This document shows, one piece after another, positions 8,002-16,175 of a DNA stretch of 64,000 nucleotides. Location of the stretch: NCBI GenBank assembly GCA_041660925.1, contig JBAZVI010000004.1, positions 282,575 to 346,574 of the forward strand. The letters run 5' to 3'. This DNA comes from Elusimicrobiota bacterium. GTDB lineage: Bacteria; Elusimicrobiota; Elusimicrobia; UBA1565. The translations under genes were made by a program, and so were the position numbers. Position 1 is the stretch's first letter, and each line of letters opens with the position of its first letter. The notes under the pieces were generated by a model. It was not told the DNA's origin, made no database searches, and saw only the letters and a program-made list of their open reading frames with translations.

Positions 8002-8223
8002 ATGGCTGAAATGGTTCACAAGTGCGGCGTGGAACGGAAGTCCGGCTACCTTTATTACATCGACAAGCAGGGCGACATCTCCCGCGCGAAGATGGCCCGC
8101 GGCGGAAAGAAGGGCGGAAAGCCCGAGAAGGTGCAGAAGGTCGGCCTGAAGAAGGCGTCCGGCTACCTGTACTACCTCGACAAGAAGGGCAACGTCTCCC
8201 GCGCGAAGATGGTGAACGCGTAA
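8002..8223 (+). CDS. Small basic protein with tandem GYLYYxDKxGxxSRAKM motif
   Basis: 73 residues. The sequence consists of two copies of one unit: SGYLYYIDKQGDISRAKMARGG (about residues 13-34) and SGYLYYLDKKGNVSRAKM (about 53-70), joined by a Lys/Gly-rich linker. The ATG at 8002 is chosen for its AGGAGG, 11 bases upstream; a longer frame from 7921 starts at the -35 and is unlikely. It has its own promoter and a strong terminator, so it may be well expressed. Small proteins with this YxDxxGxxSR pattern seem familiar from other bacteria, but I know no function. Nucleic-acid binding is a guess from charge. Confidence 0.75.
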   Translation: MAEMVHKCGVERKSGYLYYIDKQGDISRAKMARGGKKGGKPEKVQKVGLKKASGYLYYLDKKGNVSRAKMVNA

Positions 8224-8244
8224 GAGCGTCTCCGCAAAAAGAGG

Positions 8245-8273
8245 GCCCGGCTCGAAAGAGCCGGGTCTTTTTT
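8245..8273 (+). terminator. Rho-independent terminator
   Basis: GCCCGGCTC, GAAA loop, GAGCCGGGT, then CTTTTTT. Nine-pair stem (one G-T) and a six-base T tract, 21 bases after the stop at 8223. Confidence 0.9.
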
Positions 8274-8296
8274 ATGAGCGTCTTTTTTCCTCATTG

Positions 8297-8396
8297 CTCC
8301 CCCCCTTCGGGGGGAGGACAGGTGGGGGGAGGACTTCCGTCACTTCAGATCCCGAAGCATTCTCCCCCCTGCAGCTCCCCCCGTGGGGGGGAGACA
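8297..8396. repeat. Two divergent REP-like palindromes
   Basis: CTCCCCCCCTTCGGGGGGAG (8297-8316 region) and CAGCTCCCCCCGTGGGGGGGAG (8372-8393), each beside a second G-rich run. They differ in sequence from the main REP family but share its form and its intergenic position. Confidence 0.5.
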
Positions 8397-8432
8397 ATGA
8401 GGAACTCTGAGCGGATGAATCTCCCTTTTTGA

Positions 8433-8445
8433 TAGACTCCGCCGG
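8433..8445 (+). promoter_or_regulatory. Extended -10 directly before the 8446 gene
   Basis: TGA then TAGACT (8433-8438), followed after seven bases by the ATG at 8446. The spacing predicts transcription starting at the start codon (leaderless). Confidence 0.5.
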
Positions 8446-8754
8446 ATGCCCGCCCCGACCGAACGGACTGCGCCGCTCGTGGACGCGCTCTGCGCGCTGA
8501 CCCTTCAGAGCCGCGCCGAGCTCGCGAAGAGCGCCGCCTCCCGAGAGCTCCTGCGCGACCTCCTGCGCGCGGCCGCGCCGGCCCTGGGAGCCCGGACCGC
8601 CGACCTCGAGCGCGAGGCCCTGCGCCTCTGCCGCCGCGGCGGCTCGCGCCGGCCCGGTCCCCTGGGGCTCGCCGCACGCCTGCCCCGTGGCGCGGGGGCG
8701 CTCGAGACCTGCCGCCGCATCCTGCGCCGGCTCGAAAAGGAGATGTCCCGATGA
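8446..8754 (+). CDS. Hypothetical small protein upstream of folD
   Basis: 102 residues, Ala/Leu/Arg-rich and predicted helical, with three cysteines and no motif I recognise. Support for reality: it begins seven bases after an extended -10, it reads through to an ATGA overlap with folD (8751), and without it folD would lack a promoter. No function is proposed. It could be a translational leader for folD. Confidence 0.6.
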   Translation: MPAPTERTAPLVDALCALTLQSRAELAKSAASRELLRDLLRAAAPALGARTADLEREALRLCRRGGSRRPGPLGLAARLPRGAGALETCRRILRRLEKEMSR

Positions 8755-9641
8755 GCGCGAAACTCTTGATGGGAAAGGACGTCTCCGAGCGCCTGCGCGT
8801 CGGTCTGCGCGCGCGCGCGGCGGCGGTGACCGAGGAACGCGGCACCGCCCCCCGTCTCGCCGTGGTCGTGGTCGGCGGCGACGAGGCCTCGCAGGTCTAC
8901 CTGCGCAGCAAGCTGCAGGCCTGCAAGGACTCCGGCATCGAGGCCGGGGTGGAGGCCATCCCCGAGAACGTCCACGAGGGACAGCTGCTCGCCATCCTGC
9001 GCCACCTCGGCGCGGACCCCGAGGTGGACGGCATCCTCCTCGAGCAGCCCCTGCCCAAGGGGCTCGACCTCCAGCGCGTCGTCGAGTCCATCGCCCCCGA
9101 CAAGGACGTCGAGGGCATCACCCCGGCGAACCTCGGCCGCTTCTACACCGCGAAGACGCTCGCCGAACTGCGCGCCTCGGGCGCCCTGGCCCCCTGCACG
9201 GCCGAGTCCGTGCTCCAGCTCGTCCTCTCCGCGGTCGAGAAGCCCGCGGGTCTCGACGCGGTCGTCCTGGGCCGCTCCGCCATCGTCGGCCGTCCCGCCG
9301 CCCACCTGCTCTCCTGCGCCGACGCGACCGTGACGCTCTGCCACTCCCGCACCCGCGACGTCGCCGCGCACGTGCGCCGCGCCGACATCGTGGTCGCGGC
9401 CGTGGGCAAGCGCGCCTTCGTCCAGGGCGGCTGGATCAAGCCCGGCGCGATCGTCATCGACGCCGGGACCCACGGCTCCGGCAAGGACGTCAGCGGCGAC
9501 GTGGACTTCGCGGCCGCCTCCGAGAACGCCGCCTTCATCACCCCGGTGCCCGGAGGGGTCGGCCCCCTCACCGTCACCTGCCTCCTCGAGAACGTCGTGC
9601 GCTCCGCCGAGCGCCGCGCGAAAGCCTTCGAAGAAGCGTAG
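8751..9641 (+). CDS. folD: Bifunctional methylenetetrahydrofolate dehydrogenase/cyclohydrolase
   Basis: Interconverts 5,10-methylene-THF, methenyl-THF and 10-formyl-THF in the cytoplasm. 296 residues, usual length. The catalytic region SQVYLRSKLQACKDSGI holds the conserved Tyr and Lys. Next come DGILLEQPLPKGLD, DKDVEGITPANLG, the Rossmann segment VVLGRSAIVGRPAAHLL and the C-terminal PGGVGPLT. The start overlaps the preceding small gene by four bases. Confidence 0.96.
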   Translation: MSAKLLMGKDVSERLRVGLRARAAAVTEERGTAPRLAVVVVGGDEASQVYLRSKLQACKDSGIEAGVEAIPENVHEGQLLAILRHLGADPEVDGILLEQPLPKGLDLQRVVESIAPDKDVEGITPANLGRFYTAKTLAELRASGALAPCTAESVLQLVLSAVEKPAGLDAVVLGRSAIVGRPAAHLLSCADATVTLCHSRTRDVAAHVRRADIVVAAVGKRAFVQGGWIKPGAIVIDAGTHGSGKDVSGDVDFAAASENAAFITPVPGGVGPLTVTCLLENVVRSAERRAKAFEEA

Positions 9642-9708
9642 GACGTAGGCCTCTCAGTCCATTCCCGCCATAGGTCCAAGGACGCTTCTGCCGGGCGCCC
9701 ATCCATGC

Positions 9709-9721
9709 CATACTCCAAGGC
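9709..9721 (+). promoter_or_regulatory. Extended -10 directly before the 9722 gene
   Basis: TGC then CATACT (9709-9714), seven bases, ATG at 9722. Same geometry as at 8433 and 26937. Confidence 0.45.
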
Positions 9722-11056
9722 ATGTCCACGCGCATCCCCGCGCGCATCGGCGCCGCGGCGGCCCTTCTCGCCGTCGCGGTGTTCTCGTGCGCGCAGAGCC
9801 ATGAGGACCTCTGGCGGCGCGGCGCCGCGCTCTTCGACGGCGCCGCCCCCCTCCTGCCCTCCGCCGTGCGCGTCCCCGAACGGCCGCCCGTCCCGGACAT
9901 GAGCCTGGGCGAGCTGGCGAAGACGCTCTCGCGGGAGCCGGGAGCCGTCGAGGACCTCATCGCGATCCTCGCCGGACAGGGCGGAGACCTCGGCCGCGCC
10001 TGGGCCACGCCCGAGCGCCGCGCCGCGCTGGCCGAAGCGATCCGCAAGGCCGACAAGGCCGCGCTCGACCGGCTCCCCCTCCTGACGCCCAAAGAGCTCC
10101 TGGCCGCGGCGAAGCTCTACGCGGCGAACGTGAAGCCCGCGCCGGCGCCCGCGCTCCCCGCGGAAGCGGAGCTCGCCTTCAGCGGCGAGCCGAAGGCCCC
10201 CGCTCCCGGCGCCTTCCTCAAGCCCCTGGGGCACGGCCTGCTCTACGGCGACGAATCGATCTCCGGCTCCCTCTCCGCGTACGGAGACAACCTCGCGCTC
10301 TCCGGCGCGTTCAACCGCCTCGCCGACAACGACCCCGCCGACCCCGCCTTCACGCTCGTCTTCGCCGGACGGCGCATCGACTCCGTGCGCGGGCTCCTCG
10401 AGGCCCTGCGCGGCCAGGGAGTCTCCCTCGAGGTCTCCGACCGGCGCTACTTCGCGAACTTCGGGGACCTGCGCTACGAGGACGACGGCGTGCGCCATGA
10501 GGTTCGCACCCCGGTCTACATCGACACCGGCCTGACGCTGCCGAGCGGCCGCCGCCTGGCCGTACCGGTCGCGCACAGCGAGCTGGACGTCGCCCTGCGG
10601 GGGCCGGTGAACGCCGACCTCTCCTTCTTCTTCGGCATCGACGGAGAGGCGGCCTTCCGCGCGCAGGACACGACCGACATGCGCTGGGTCGGCGGGCGCA
10701 CCGTCGACGCCCGCTCCGGAGAGGAGGCCCTCGTCCTCCTCGAGCGCGCCGCCTGGACCCGCCGCGAGCTCAAGGCGAAGGCGCGCGCGCTGGGCCTCCC
10801 TCTCGGCGGCTACGGCCCGCTCGGGGACTGCAACGACGTCAACGCCTTCATCACGGGCCGGCCGGCCTACCCGATGCTCCGCGACCCGTCCCTCTTCAAG
10901 ACCGGCTCCCCGCTCGACGCGGTCTCGAACGCCCTCCCTTATGATCTCATGAAGCCGCCGTCGAAAGCGGTCCTCCTCGACTCGCTGCCCTTCGACGACC
11001 TCTCCGCCGTCCCCTTCCCCGAGGTCCGCGAGGGCCTCGCCGAACTCCGCAAGTAG
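9722..11056 (+). CDS. Predicted lipoprotein of unknown function
   Basis: 444 residues. The N-terminal hydrophobic stretch ends in VFSC near residue 21, an acceptable lipobox, so it is probably a lipoprotein. The rest is soluble: an Ala/Arg-rich helical half (residues 30-150), then a mixed region with SGSLSAYGDNLALSGAFNRL, TLVFAGRRIDSVRGLLEAL and a C-terminal GDCNDVNAFITGRPAYPMLRD. The ordered C-terminal part suggests an enzyme-like or binding fold but I cannot name it. Confidence 0.75.
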   Translation: MSTRIPARIGAAAALLAVAVFSCAQSHEDLWRRGAALFDGAAPLLPSAVRVPERPPVPDMSLGELAKTLSREPGAVEDLIAILAGQGGDLGRAWATPERRAALAEAIRKADKAALDRLPLLTPKELLAAAKLYAANVKPAPAPALPAEAELAFSGEPKAPAPGAFLKPLGHGLLYGDESISGSLSAYGDNLALSGAFNRLADNDPADPAFTLVFAGRRIDSVRGLLEALRGQGVSLEVSDRRYFANFGDLRYEDDGVRHEVRTPVYIDTGLTLPSGRRLAVPVAHSELDVALRGPVNADLSFFFGIDGEAAFRAQDTTDMRWVGGRTVDARSGEEALVLLERAAWTRRELKAKARALGLPLGGYGPLGDCNDVNAFITGRPAYPMLRDPSLFKTGSPLDAVSNALPYDLMKPPSKAVLLDSLPFDDLSAVPFPEVREGLAELRK

Positions 11057-11080
11057 CCGGCCGCTCCCGCGGGTCTGTTG

Positions 11081-11086
11081 TATAAT
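11081..11086 (+). promoter_or_regulatory. TATAAT six bases before the DUF6884 start
   Basis: A perfect TATAAT ends six bases before the ATG at 11093, which predicts a leaderless transcript and rules out the in-frame ATG at 11078, which lies upstream of the box. Confidence 0.55.
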
Positions 11087-11092
11087 CCGCCC

Positions 11093-11506
11093 ATGCCCAA
11101 GAAACCCGTCGGCCCCATCTTCGTCACCTACTGCTCCAAGAACAAGCTGCGCGGCTCCCGCCGCATGGCCGCCCGCGAACGCTACGACAGCTCCCGCATC
11201 CGGCAGGTCGAGCTCGCGGCCCAGTCGCTGGGCATCGAGTTCCGCCTCCTCTCCGGCAAGTTCGGGCTCCTCGCGCCCGACGACAAGATCCCCTACTACG
11301 ACCACCTCCTCGAATGGGAGGAGATCGGGAAGCTCCTGCCCCAGGTCATCGGCCGCCTCAAGCGCGAGAACGTCGCCGGCGTCGTCTACTTCACGCGCCC
11401 CCTGCGCAAGGCCTCGGCCCCGCTCGCCTACCACGCGCTCATGGAAGCCGCTTGCTCTTCTGCGGGCATACGGATGGTGGCAATCGAGATCGAGCGTCCC
11501 GAGTAG
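11093..11506 (+). CDS. DUF6884-family protein
   Basis: 137 residues. It opens PKKPVGPIFVTYCSKNKLRG and contains LLSGKFGLLAPDDKIPYYD, the pattern I associate with DUF6884-type proteins (YaaA/archaeosine-synthase-like small domains: a Cys-Ser-Lys element and an SGKxGLLxPDD element). Biochemical role not established to my knowledge. The later start is preferred because of the TATAAT at 11081. Ten bases separate it from the flavoprotein gene downstream. Confidence 0.7.
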   Translation: MPKKPVGPIFVTYCSKNKLRGSRRMAARERYDSSRIRQVELAAQSLGIEFRLLSGKFGLLAPDDKIPYYDHLLEWEEIGKLLPQVIGRLKRENVAGVVYFTRPLRKASAPLAYHALMEAACSSAGIRMVAIEIERPE

Positions 11507-11516
11507 GAGCGCATAC

Positions 11517-12137
11517 ATGAAAGCCCTCGCGATCAACGGCAGTCCCCGCAAAGGAGGCAACACCGAGCTCCTCCTCAAGAAGGCCCTCGCGCCGCTCGCG
11601 GCCGCGGGCTGGAAGACCGAGTTCGTCCAGCTCGGCGGCCAGGCCGTGCGCGGCTGCGCGGCCTGCTACAAGTGCTTCGAGAAGAAGGACGGCCGCTGCA
11701 GCCAGACCAAGGACTCCGTCAACGGCATCATCGCGAAGATGACGGAGGCCGACGCCATCCTCATCGGCTCCCCCACCTACTTCACCGACGTGACGGCGGA
11801 GGCCAAGGCCCTGCTCGACCGCGCCGGCCTCGTGGGCCTGGCCAACGGCGGGTTCTGGCGCGGCAAGATCGGAGCGGCCGTGGTGGCCGTGCGCCGCGGC
11901 GGCGGCACGCACGCCTTCGACACCATCAACCACATGTTCCTGATGTCCGGCGCCGTCATCCCCGGCTCCACCTACTGGAACCTCGGCTTCGGCCTCGACA
12001 AGGGCGACGCCGACAAGGACGAGGAAGCCGCCCGCAACATGGACGACCTGGGCCGGCACATCGCCTGGCTCGGGGAAGCCATGGCCCGCCACGCGAAGAC
12101 GACCCCGCGTCCGGAGCCGTCCCTCTTAAGGGAATAG
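11517..12137 (+). CDS. Flavodoxin-fold NAD(P)H-dependent FMN reductase
   Basis: 206 residues. The FMN-binding opening MKALAINGSPRKGGNTELLLKKAL is typical of NADPH-dependent FMN reductases. A cysteine-containing segment GCAACYKCFEKKDGRC follows near residue 45, as in iron-sulfur flavoproteins and related reductases, then ADAILIGSPTYFTDVTAEAKALLDR. The C-terminal 20 residues are variable. Substrate unknown. It ends in a convergent region with a REP-like repeat (12153-12204). Confidence 0.85.
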   Translation: MKALAINGSPRKGGNTELLLKKALAPLAAAGWKTEFVQLGGQAVRGCAACYKCFEKKDGRCSQTKDSVNGIIAKMTEADAILIGSPTYFTDVTAEAKALLDRAGLVGLANGGFWRGKIGAAVVAVRRGGGTHAFDTINHMFLMSGAVIPGSTYWNLGFGLDKGDADKDEEAARNMDDLGRHIAWLGEAMARHAKTTPRPEPSLLRE

Positions 12138-12152
12138 CGCGCGCCGTTTCGC

Positions 12153-12204
12153 GCCTGGGGCTTCCGCCCCTCCCCTTCCCCGCGGGGAAGGGAGTTAAGG
12201 AAGG
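12153..12204. repeat. REP-like palindrome, copy 5
   Basis: GGGGCTTCCGCCCC followed by CCCCTTCCCCGCGGGGAAGGGAGTTAAGG in the convergent gap between the flavoprotein gene and the 695-residue exported protein. It could act as a bidirectional transcription stop. Confidence 0.65.
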
Positions 12205-12219
12205 ATCCGTTGCACCGGG

Positions 12220-14307
12220 TCATCGGATGGGCACCATTCTCTCTATGGGGAGCATCCCGAGCTCGTAGAGGTCCACGAACTCCCACTCGAGCGGGTACCA
12301 ACTCACGCCCCCGTCGGGGCTGAACTGGACCTGCGCGGAGACCGCCCTGTCCGAGACCCCGTGCTTCTTGATGACATGCCCGTAGTAGGCGGTCGCGTGC
12401 GGGGCCTCGAACTCGCCGGGCCGCATCGCGATGCGCAGGACGACGGTCCGGCCCGGGATGCCGTAGGTGACGCCCAGATGGGTCGCCAGATGCAGGCCCG
12501 GGATCTGGGCGCTCTCCGAGCTCGTGGGCGTCTGGCCGAGGAGCCAGCCCTTCGTCAGGATGCCCTGCAGGCGGCTGGCGAGCGTCACGTGATAGCCGTA
12601 GGCCCCGACCGCGATGAAGCGCTCGGCGTCCTCGTTGCGGTAGCCGTGCAGCGCGCCGCCGCGGTAGACGTGCATCCCATGACGGGTGTTGTGGCCCGGG
12701 CTCTGCTCGCGCAGGACGGCGGGCCGCTGCCCCGAGGGCGGGACGGGCTGCTCCTCCGAAGGAGTCTCCGGCTTCCCGTTGCGGCGGATGGCGCGCATCC
12801 TCTCCAGGAAGGCGGCATCGTCCGTACCCCAACGCGGAAGACGCTTGGGCGCCCCGGCGTCCCCGTCGAGCCAGAGCCAGCTCTTCCCGTCGCGCGAGCT
12901 CGAGTACCGGCTCTTCCCGATGCGGGCCAGGGTATAGGTCCGCTCGTAGGCCGGGTCGAGCAGCGGGCGCTCCTGCGCGGCCCCCTCCTGAGGAAGGAAG
13001 AGGTCCTTGCCGGTCTCGCGCTGGTGCAGCTCCAGCACCGCCCGCTCGACGTCGGCGAGCATCCGCGCGCCCATCGACGCGCGGTAGCGCGGATAGTCCT
13101 TGAGAACGGTGTACTGCAGGCGCCGGCGGAAAGTCGCGTCCCCCGCGTAGAGGCGGTCCACGAGGGCGGAGATCTCGACGCTGCTCATCGCGCCGAGCCG
13201 CGCATCGGACTCCCGGGTGCGCTCTTCGCTGCCGGCGCGGTCGTCCTCTCCCGCCACGGCCAGGCCGCCCGCGGGGACCGGAGTCTCGCGGCGCGCGACC
13301 TCCCGCGCCCAGCGCGCGAGGAGCTTCGCGGCCGTCCGCTCCAGGTCGCTCTCCCAGCCCGCCGGGACCCTGCGGCCCAGCAGCCAGGCCCGGAAGGAAG
13401 GGTTGTTCCGCGCCAGCTCGCGGGAGATCTCGAGCGTGCTCGTCCCGCCGAAGGGGTCCCTGCCCGTGCGGTCCGCGTACACGCAGAGGACCGCCTTCTC
13501 CACCTCGTAGACCGTGCCGACGACCCCCCTCTTCGAGGTGCGGTACGCCGGGTAGTCGCGCAAGTCGGTGAAGCGGAGCTCCTCGCGGAAGAGGGGCTCC
13601 TCGGCGTAGAGCTTGTCCAGGAGCCGGGACGCCTCTTCGGGACTCAGCGCCTCGACCCGGGAGGAGACGGAAGGCCCCGCCTCGAGCGTCTCCAGGCGCT
13701 TGAGGAGCGCGGCGGCATCTCCCGGGGCGCGGACGCTCCCGAGGGCCTCGGTTCTCGCCTTCGTCCGGTCGAAGAATCGGTCGAGCGCGTCCCCGCGCCC
13801 GGACGCGACGCCCCATGAGGAGCCGAGCCCCGTGCCCAGTCCCTGCGCTCCGACCTCCTCGGCGATGCCCTGGAGTTCGTCTTCCGGGAGTCCGAGGGTT
13901 TGAGAGTCCTCGACCTCGAATGCCCGCCCGGCGCTCTCCGAACGCCGCTGCGTGGACGCGGAGTGAGCGGCATGAAAAGAAGCCTTCGCCGCGGGCGCGG
14001 CGCTGTCCGCGCCGGGGATGACCGACTGCGGCAGGGCCGCCGGTGCGGCGAGCTGGACCTTCGGCGAGTCCTTGAGCGTCGGGAGCCCGGTCCCGAGCGA
14101 AGGGGCGGCGGCGGAGAGGACCTGGACGGAGCCGACCCCGAGATCGAGACCGGCCGGCACGGGAGCGACGACGGAGATGCCGGGCGACGCGGCGGCCGAT
14201 GCGGCCGCGGAGACCTGCGCTCGGACGGGGAGCCCCTGGGAAAGAGCGGCGGCAAGGAGGAGGAGTCCCCCTCTCGCTGCGTCCCGCTTCGGAGCTCCGT
14301 GTCCCAT
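12220..14307 (-). CDS. Large exported protein with duplicated domain and possible ADP-ribosyltransferase-like C-terminus
   Basis: 695 residues. Signal peptide (LLLLAAALSQGLPVRAQ), then about 120 residues of Ala/Ser/Pro/Val low complexity. Two copies of one helical domain follow: LLDKLYAEEPLFREELRF...LRDYPAYR (about 215-260) and LVDRLYAGDATFRRRLQY...LKDYPRYR (about 385-425), each going on to a VEKAVL/VERAVL helix. The last 170 residues hold HGMHVYRGGALHGYRNED, GYHVTLASRLQGILTKGWLLG and HATAYYGHVIKKHG. The Y-H-x-T...LxxILxxGWL pattern recalls ADP-ribosyltransferase-fold proteins (inference only). TATCCT ends six bases before the ATG, so it may be leaderless. Role unknown; an exported effector is one possibility. 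Confidence 0.75.
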   Translation of the reverse strand: MGHGAPKRDAARGGLLLLAAALSQGLPVRAQVSAAASAAASPGISVVAPVPAGLDLGVGSVQVLSAAAPSLGTGLPTLKDSPKVQLAAPAALPQSVIPGADSAAPAAKASFHAAHSASTQRRSESAGRAFEVEDSQTLGLPEDELQGIAEEVGAQGLGTGLGSSWGVASGRGDALDRFFDRTKARTEALGSVRAPGDAAALLKRLETLEAGPSVSSRVEALSPEEASRLLDKLYAEEPLFREELRFTDLRDYPAYRTSKRGVVGTVYEVEKAVLCVYADRTGRDPFGGTSTLEISRELARNNPSFRAWLLGRRVPAGWESDLERTAAKLLARWAREVARRETPVPAGGLAVAGEDDRAGSEERTRESDARLGAMSSVEISALVDRLYAGDATFRRRLQYTVLKDYPRYRASMGARMLADVERAVLELHQRETGKDLFLPQEGAAQERPLLDPAYERTYTLARIGKSRYSSSRDGKSWLWLDGDAGAPKRLPRWGTDDAAFLERMRAIRRNGKPETPSEEQPVPPSGQRPAVLREQSPGHNTRHGMHVYRGGALHGYRNEDAERFIAVGAYGYHVTLASRLQGILTKGWLLGQTPTSSESAQIPGLHLATHLGVTYGIPGRTVVLRIAMRPGEFEAPHATAYYGHVIKKHGVSDRAVSAQVQFSPDGGVSWYPLEWEFVDLYELGMLPIERMVPIR

Positions 14308-14421
14308 GTCCTCAGGATAGCCGGGAAGCGCCCCGCAGGCCTGGAGCGCCGGGACCCAAAAAGTCCGATGATGGGCCCATCCGGAGAGGTTTAGGGAAAG
14401 AGGGATTCCGTAACGGTGCGG

Positions 14422-15441
14422 CTACTCAGCTAATTTGAACATCCTCTCCAGCGCCTTCTTGGCCTTCGCGGCGATCGCGGGGTTCACCTCTATGCGCTGG
14501 CGCGCGGAGGGCTTCTCGAGGACGGCGATGATGCGGTCGAGGTCGGTCATCTTCATGTAGGGGCAGAGCCGGCACATGGGGATGAAGCGCTTCTCGGGGA
14601 ACTCGGTGCGGGCGAGGTCGCCGAGCCCGCACTCCGTCATGAGCATGTAGAAGGGCGCGTCGTTCTCCCGGAGGTACTTCATCATGTCGCCGGTGCCGCC
14701 GGCGAAGTCCACGCGCTTCACGAGCGCCGGGCCGCACTCGGTGTGGGCCAGGATCCGCACGCCGGGGTAGGTCTTCCGGTAGAGCTTCACGGAGGCGTCG
14801 TCGAAGTTCTCGTGCACGATGCACTTGCCCTTCCAGACGACGAGCTCCTGGCCCGGCTTCTTGCCGAGCTGGCGGGCGAGGTTCAGGCCCATCCATTCGT
14901 CGGGCACGAAGACGATCTTTTTGTGCTCCTTGTAGAGCCGCGCGAGGATCTTCGGCGCGTTGGCGCTCGTGACGACGCAGTCGCACTCGGCCTTCACCTC
15001 GGCGGTCGTGTTGATGTAGCAGACGACCGGGGCGCCGGGGTGCGCGGCCTTGAGCTTCCGGACGTCGGCCGCCGTGATCGCGTCGGCGAGCGAGCAGCCC
15101 GCGTCGGGAGCCGGGAGGAGCACCTCTTTCTCCGGGCTGAGGATCTTCGCGGTCTCGGCCATGAAGCGCACTCCGCAGAAGACGATGCGCTTCTGGGGCA
15201 CGCCGCGGCAGAGCTTGGCGAGGCGGTAGGAGTCGCCCGTCATGTCGGCGACGCCCGCGAGGACCTCGGGCCGCTGGTAGACGTGGGCGGGGACGACGGC
15301 GTCCTTCTCCTTCTTGAGCGCGGCCACGCGCAGGGTCTTCTCGGCGAGGCGCTCGAGCTCCGTCTCGGAGTAGCCGAGCTCCCCGAGCTTCTCCGCGAGA
15401 CGGTCGACCTCGGCGTCGAGCGCGCGGCCGGCGACGCTCAC
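14422..15441 (-). CDS. nadA: Quinolinate synthase NadA
   Basis: [4Fe-4S] enzyme condensing iminoaspartate with dihydroxyacetone phosphate to quinolinate for NAD synthesis. 339 residues. Conserved blocks: PAHVYQRPEV, GDSYRLAKLC, FMAETAKILSPEK, and the likely cluster cysteines in DAGCSLADA, HTECGPAL and MCRLCPYMK. GTG start overlapping the glycerophosphodiesterase stop. It is last in the suf operon, fitting its need for an iron-sulfur cluster. NadB and NadC are not in the window. Confidence 0.95.
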   Translation of the reverse strand: MSVAGRALDAEVDRLAEKLGELGYSETELERLAEKTLRVAALKKEKDAVVPAHVYQRPEVLAGVADMTGDSYRLAKLCRGVPQKRIVFCGVRFMAETAKILSPEKEVLLPAPDAGCSLADAITAADVRKLKAAHPGAPVVCYINTTAEVKAECDCVVTSANAPKILARLYKEHKKIVFVPDEWMGLNLARQLGKKPGQELVVWKGKCIVHENFDDASVKLYRKTYPGVRILAHTECGPALVKRVDFAGGTGDMMKYLRENDAPFYMLMTECGLGDLARTEFPEKRFIPMCRLCPYMKMTDLDRIIAVLEKPSARQRIEVNPAIAAKAKKALERMFKLAE

Positions 15442-16175
15442 GCGCTCCCCCCCACCTTGTCGGGCGGGCGAAGGAGGTCGGGCTGGTTCGAGAAGACGCC
15501 CTCGACCCCGAGCGCCTTCAGGCGCCCGGCTTCGGCGGGATCGTCGACCGTGTAGACGAGGAGCTTGAGCCCCTGGGCGCGCGCGCAGCGCACCCAGCGC
15601 GCGTCGGCCTGCTGGCGGCTGATGTGGAGGCTCTCGCAGCCGATGTCCGCGGCGCCGGCGGCGGCCTCCTCCGGGGTCTGGCGGCCGGCCAGCCAGCCGA
15701 GCCGGAGCTCGGGGTCGAGGGCGCGCAGGGCCTTGAGCGAGGGATGGTGGAAGCTCGAGACGACGGTGAGATGCCGGGCGGTGGGCCGTCGGGCGAGCTC
15801 GGCCTGGACGCGGCGCTCGATGCCCTCGTAGGGGGTCGGGCCGTGCTTGACCTCGAGGTGGACCTCGACGCGGGCGCGCAGGAGAAGGTCGAGGACCTCC
15901 TTGAGGAGCGGGACCCGGGTCCCGGCGAAACGCGGGGAGAGCCAGCGTCCCACGTCGCGGCGCAGGAGCTCGGCGGCGCTCAGGCGGCCCACGGCGCCGG
16001 GCGCCCCGCTCAGGCGCGCGAGCTCGGGGTCATGGAGGACGACCAGCTCGCCGTCCTTCGTCTGCTGGACGTCGAACTCGACGGCCGCGGCGCCCAGGTC
16101 GAGGGCGGCGCGGAAGGCCCGCAGCGTGTTCTCTGGGAAATAGGCGCTGGCGCCCCGATGCGCGATGACTCTCAC
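15438..16175 (-). CDS. ugpQ: Glycerophosphodiester phosphodiesterase
   Basis: Hydrolyses glycerophosphodiesters to glycerol-3-phosphate and an alcohol. 245 residues, no signal peptide, so a cytoplasmic UgpQ-like form. Catalytic motifs: VIAHRGASAYFPENTLRAF at the N-terminus with His and Glu, then VEFDVQQTKDGELVVLHDPEL, then VHLEVKH and the C-terminal VYTVDDPAEAGRLKALGVEGVFSNQPDLL. GTG start with GTGA overlap to the gene upstream. Confidence 0.92.
   Translation of the reverse strand: MRVIAHRGASAYFPENTLRAFRAALDLGAAAVEFDVQQTKDGELVVLHDPELARLSGAPGAVGRLSAAELLRRDVGRWLSPRFAGTRVPLLKEVLDLLLRARVEVHLEVKHGPTPYEGIERRVQAELARRPTARHLTVVSSFHHPSLKALRALDPELRLGWLAGRQTPEEAAAGAADIGCESLHISRQQADARWVRCARAQGLKLLVYTVDDPAEAGRLKALGVEGVFSNQPDLLRPPDKVGGSA

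Noticed and set aside
9143..11578. Open minus-strand frame of 811 codons
   Set aside because: It lies antiparallel to folD, the lipoprotein gene and the DUF6884 gene, all with clear codon structure or family motifs. In such G+C-rich DNA long antisense frames are expected; its translation is low-complexity Gly/Arg/Glu/Ala.
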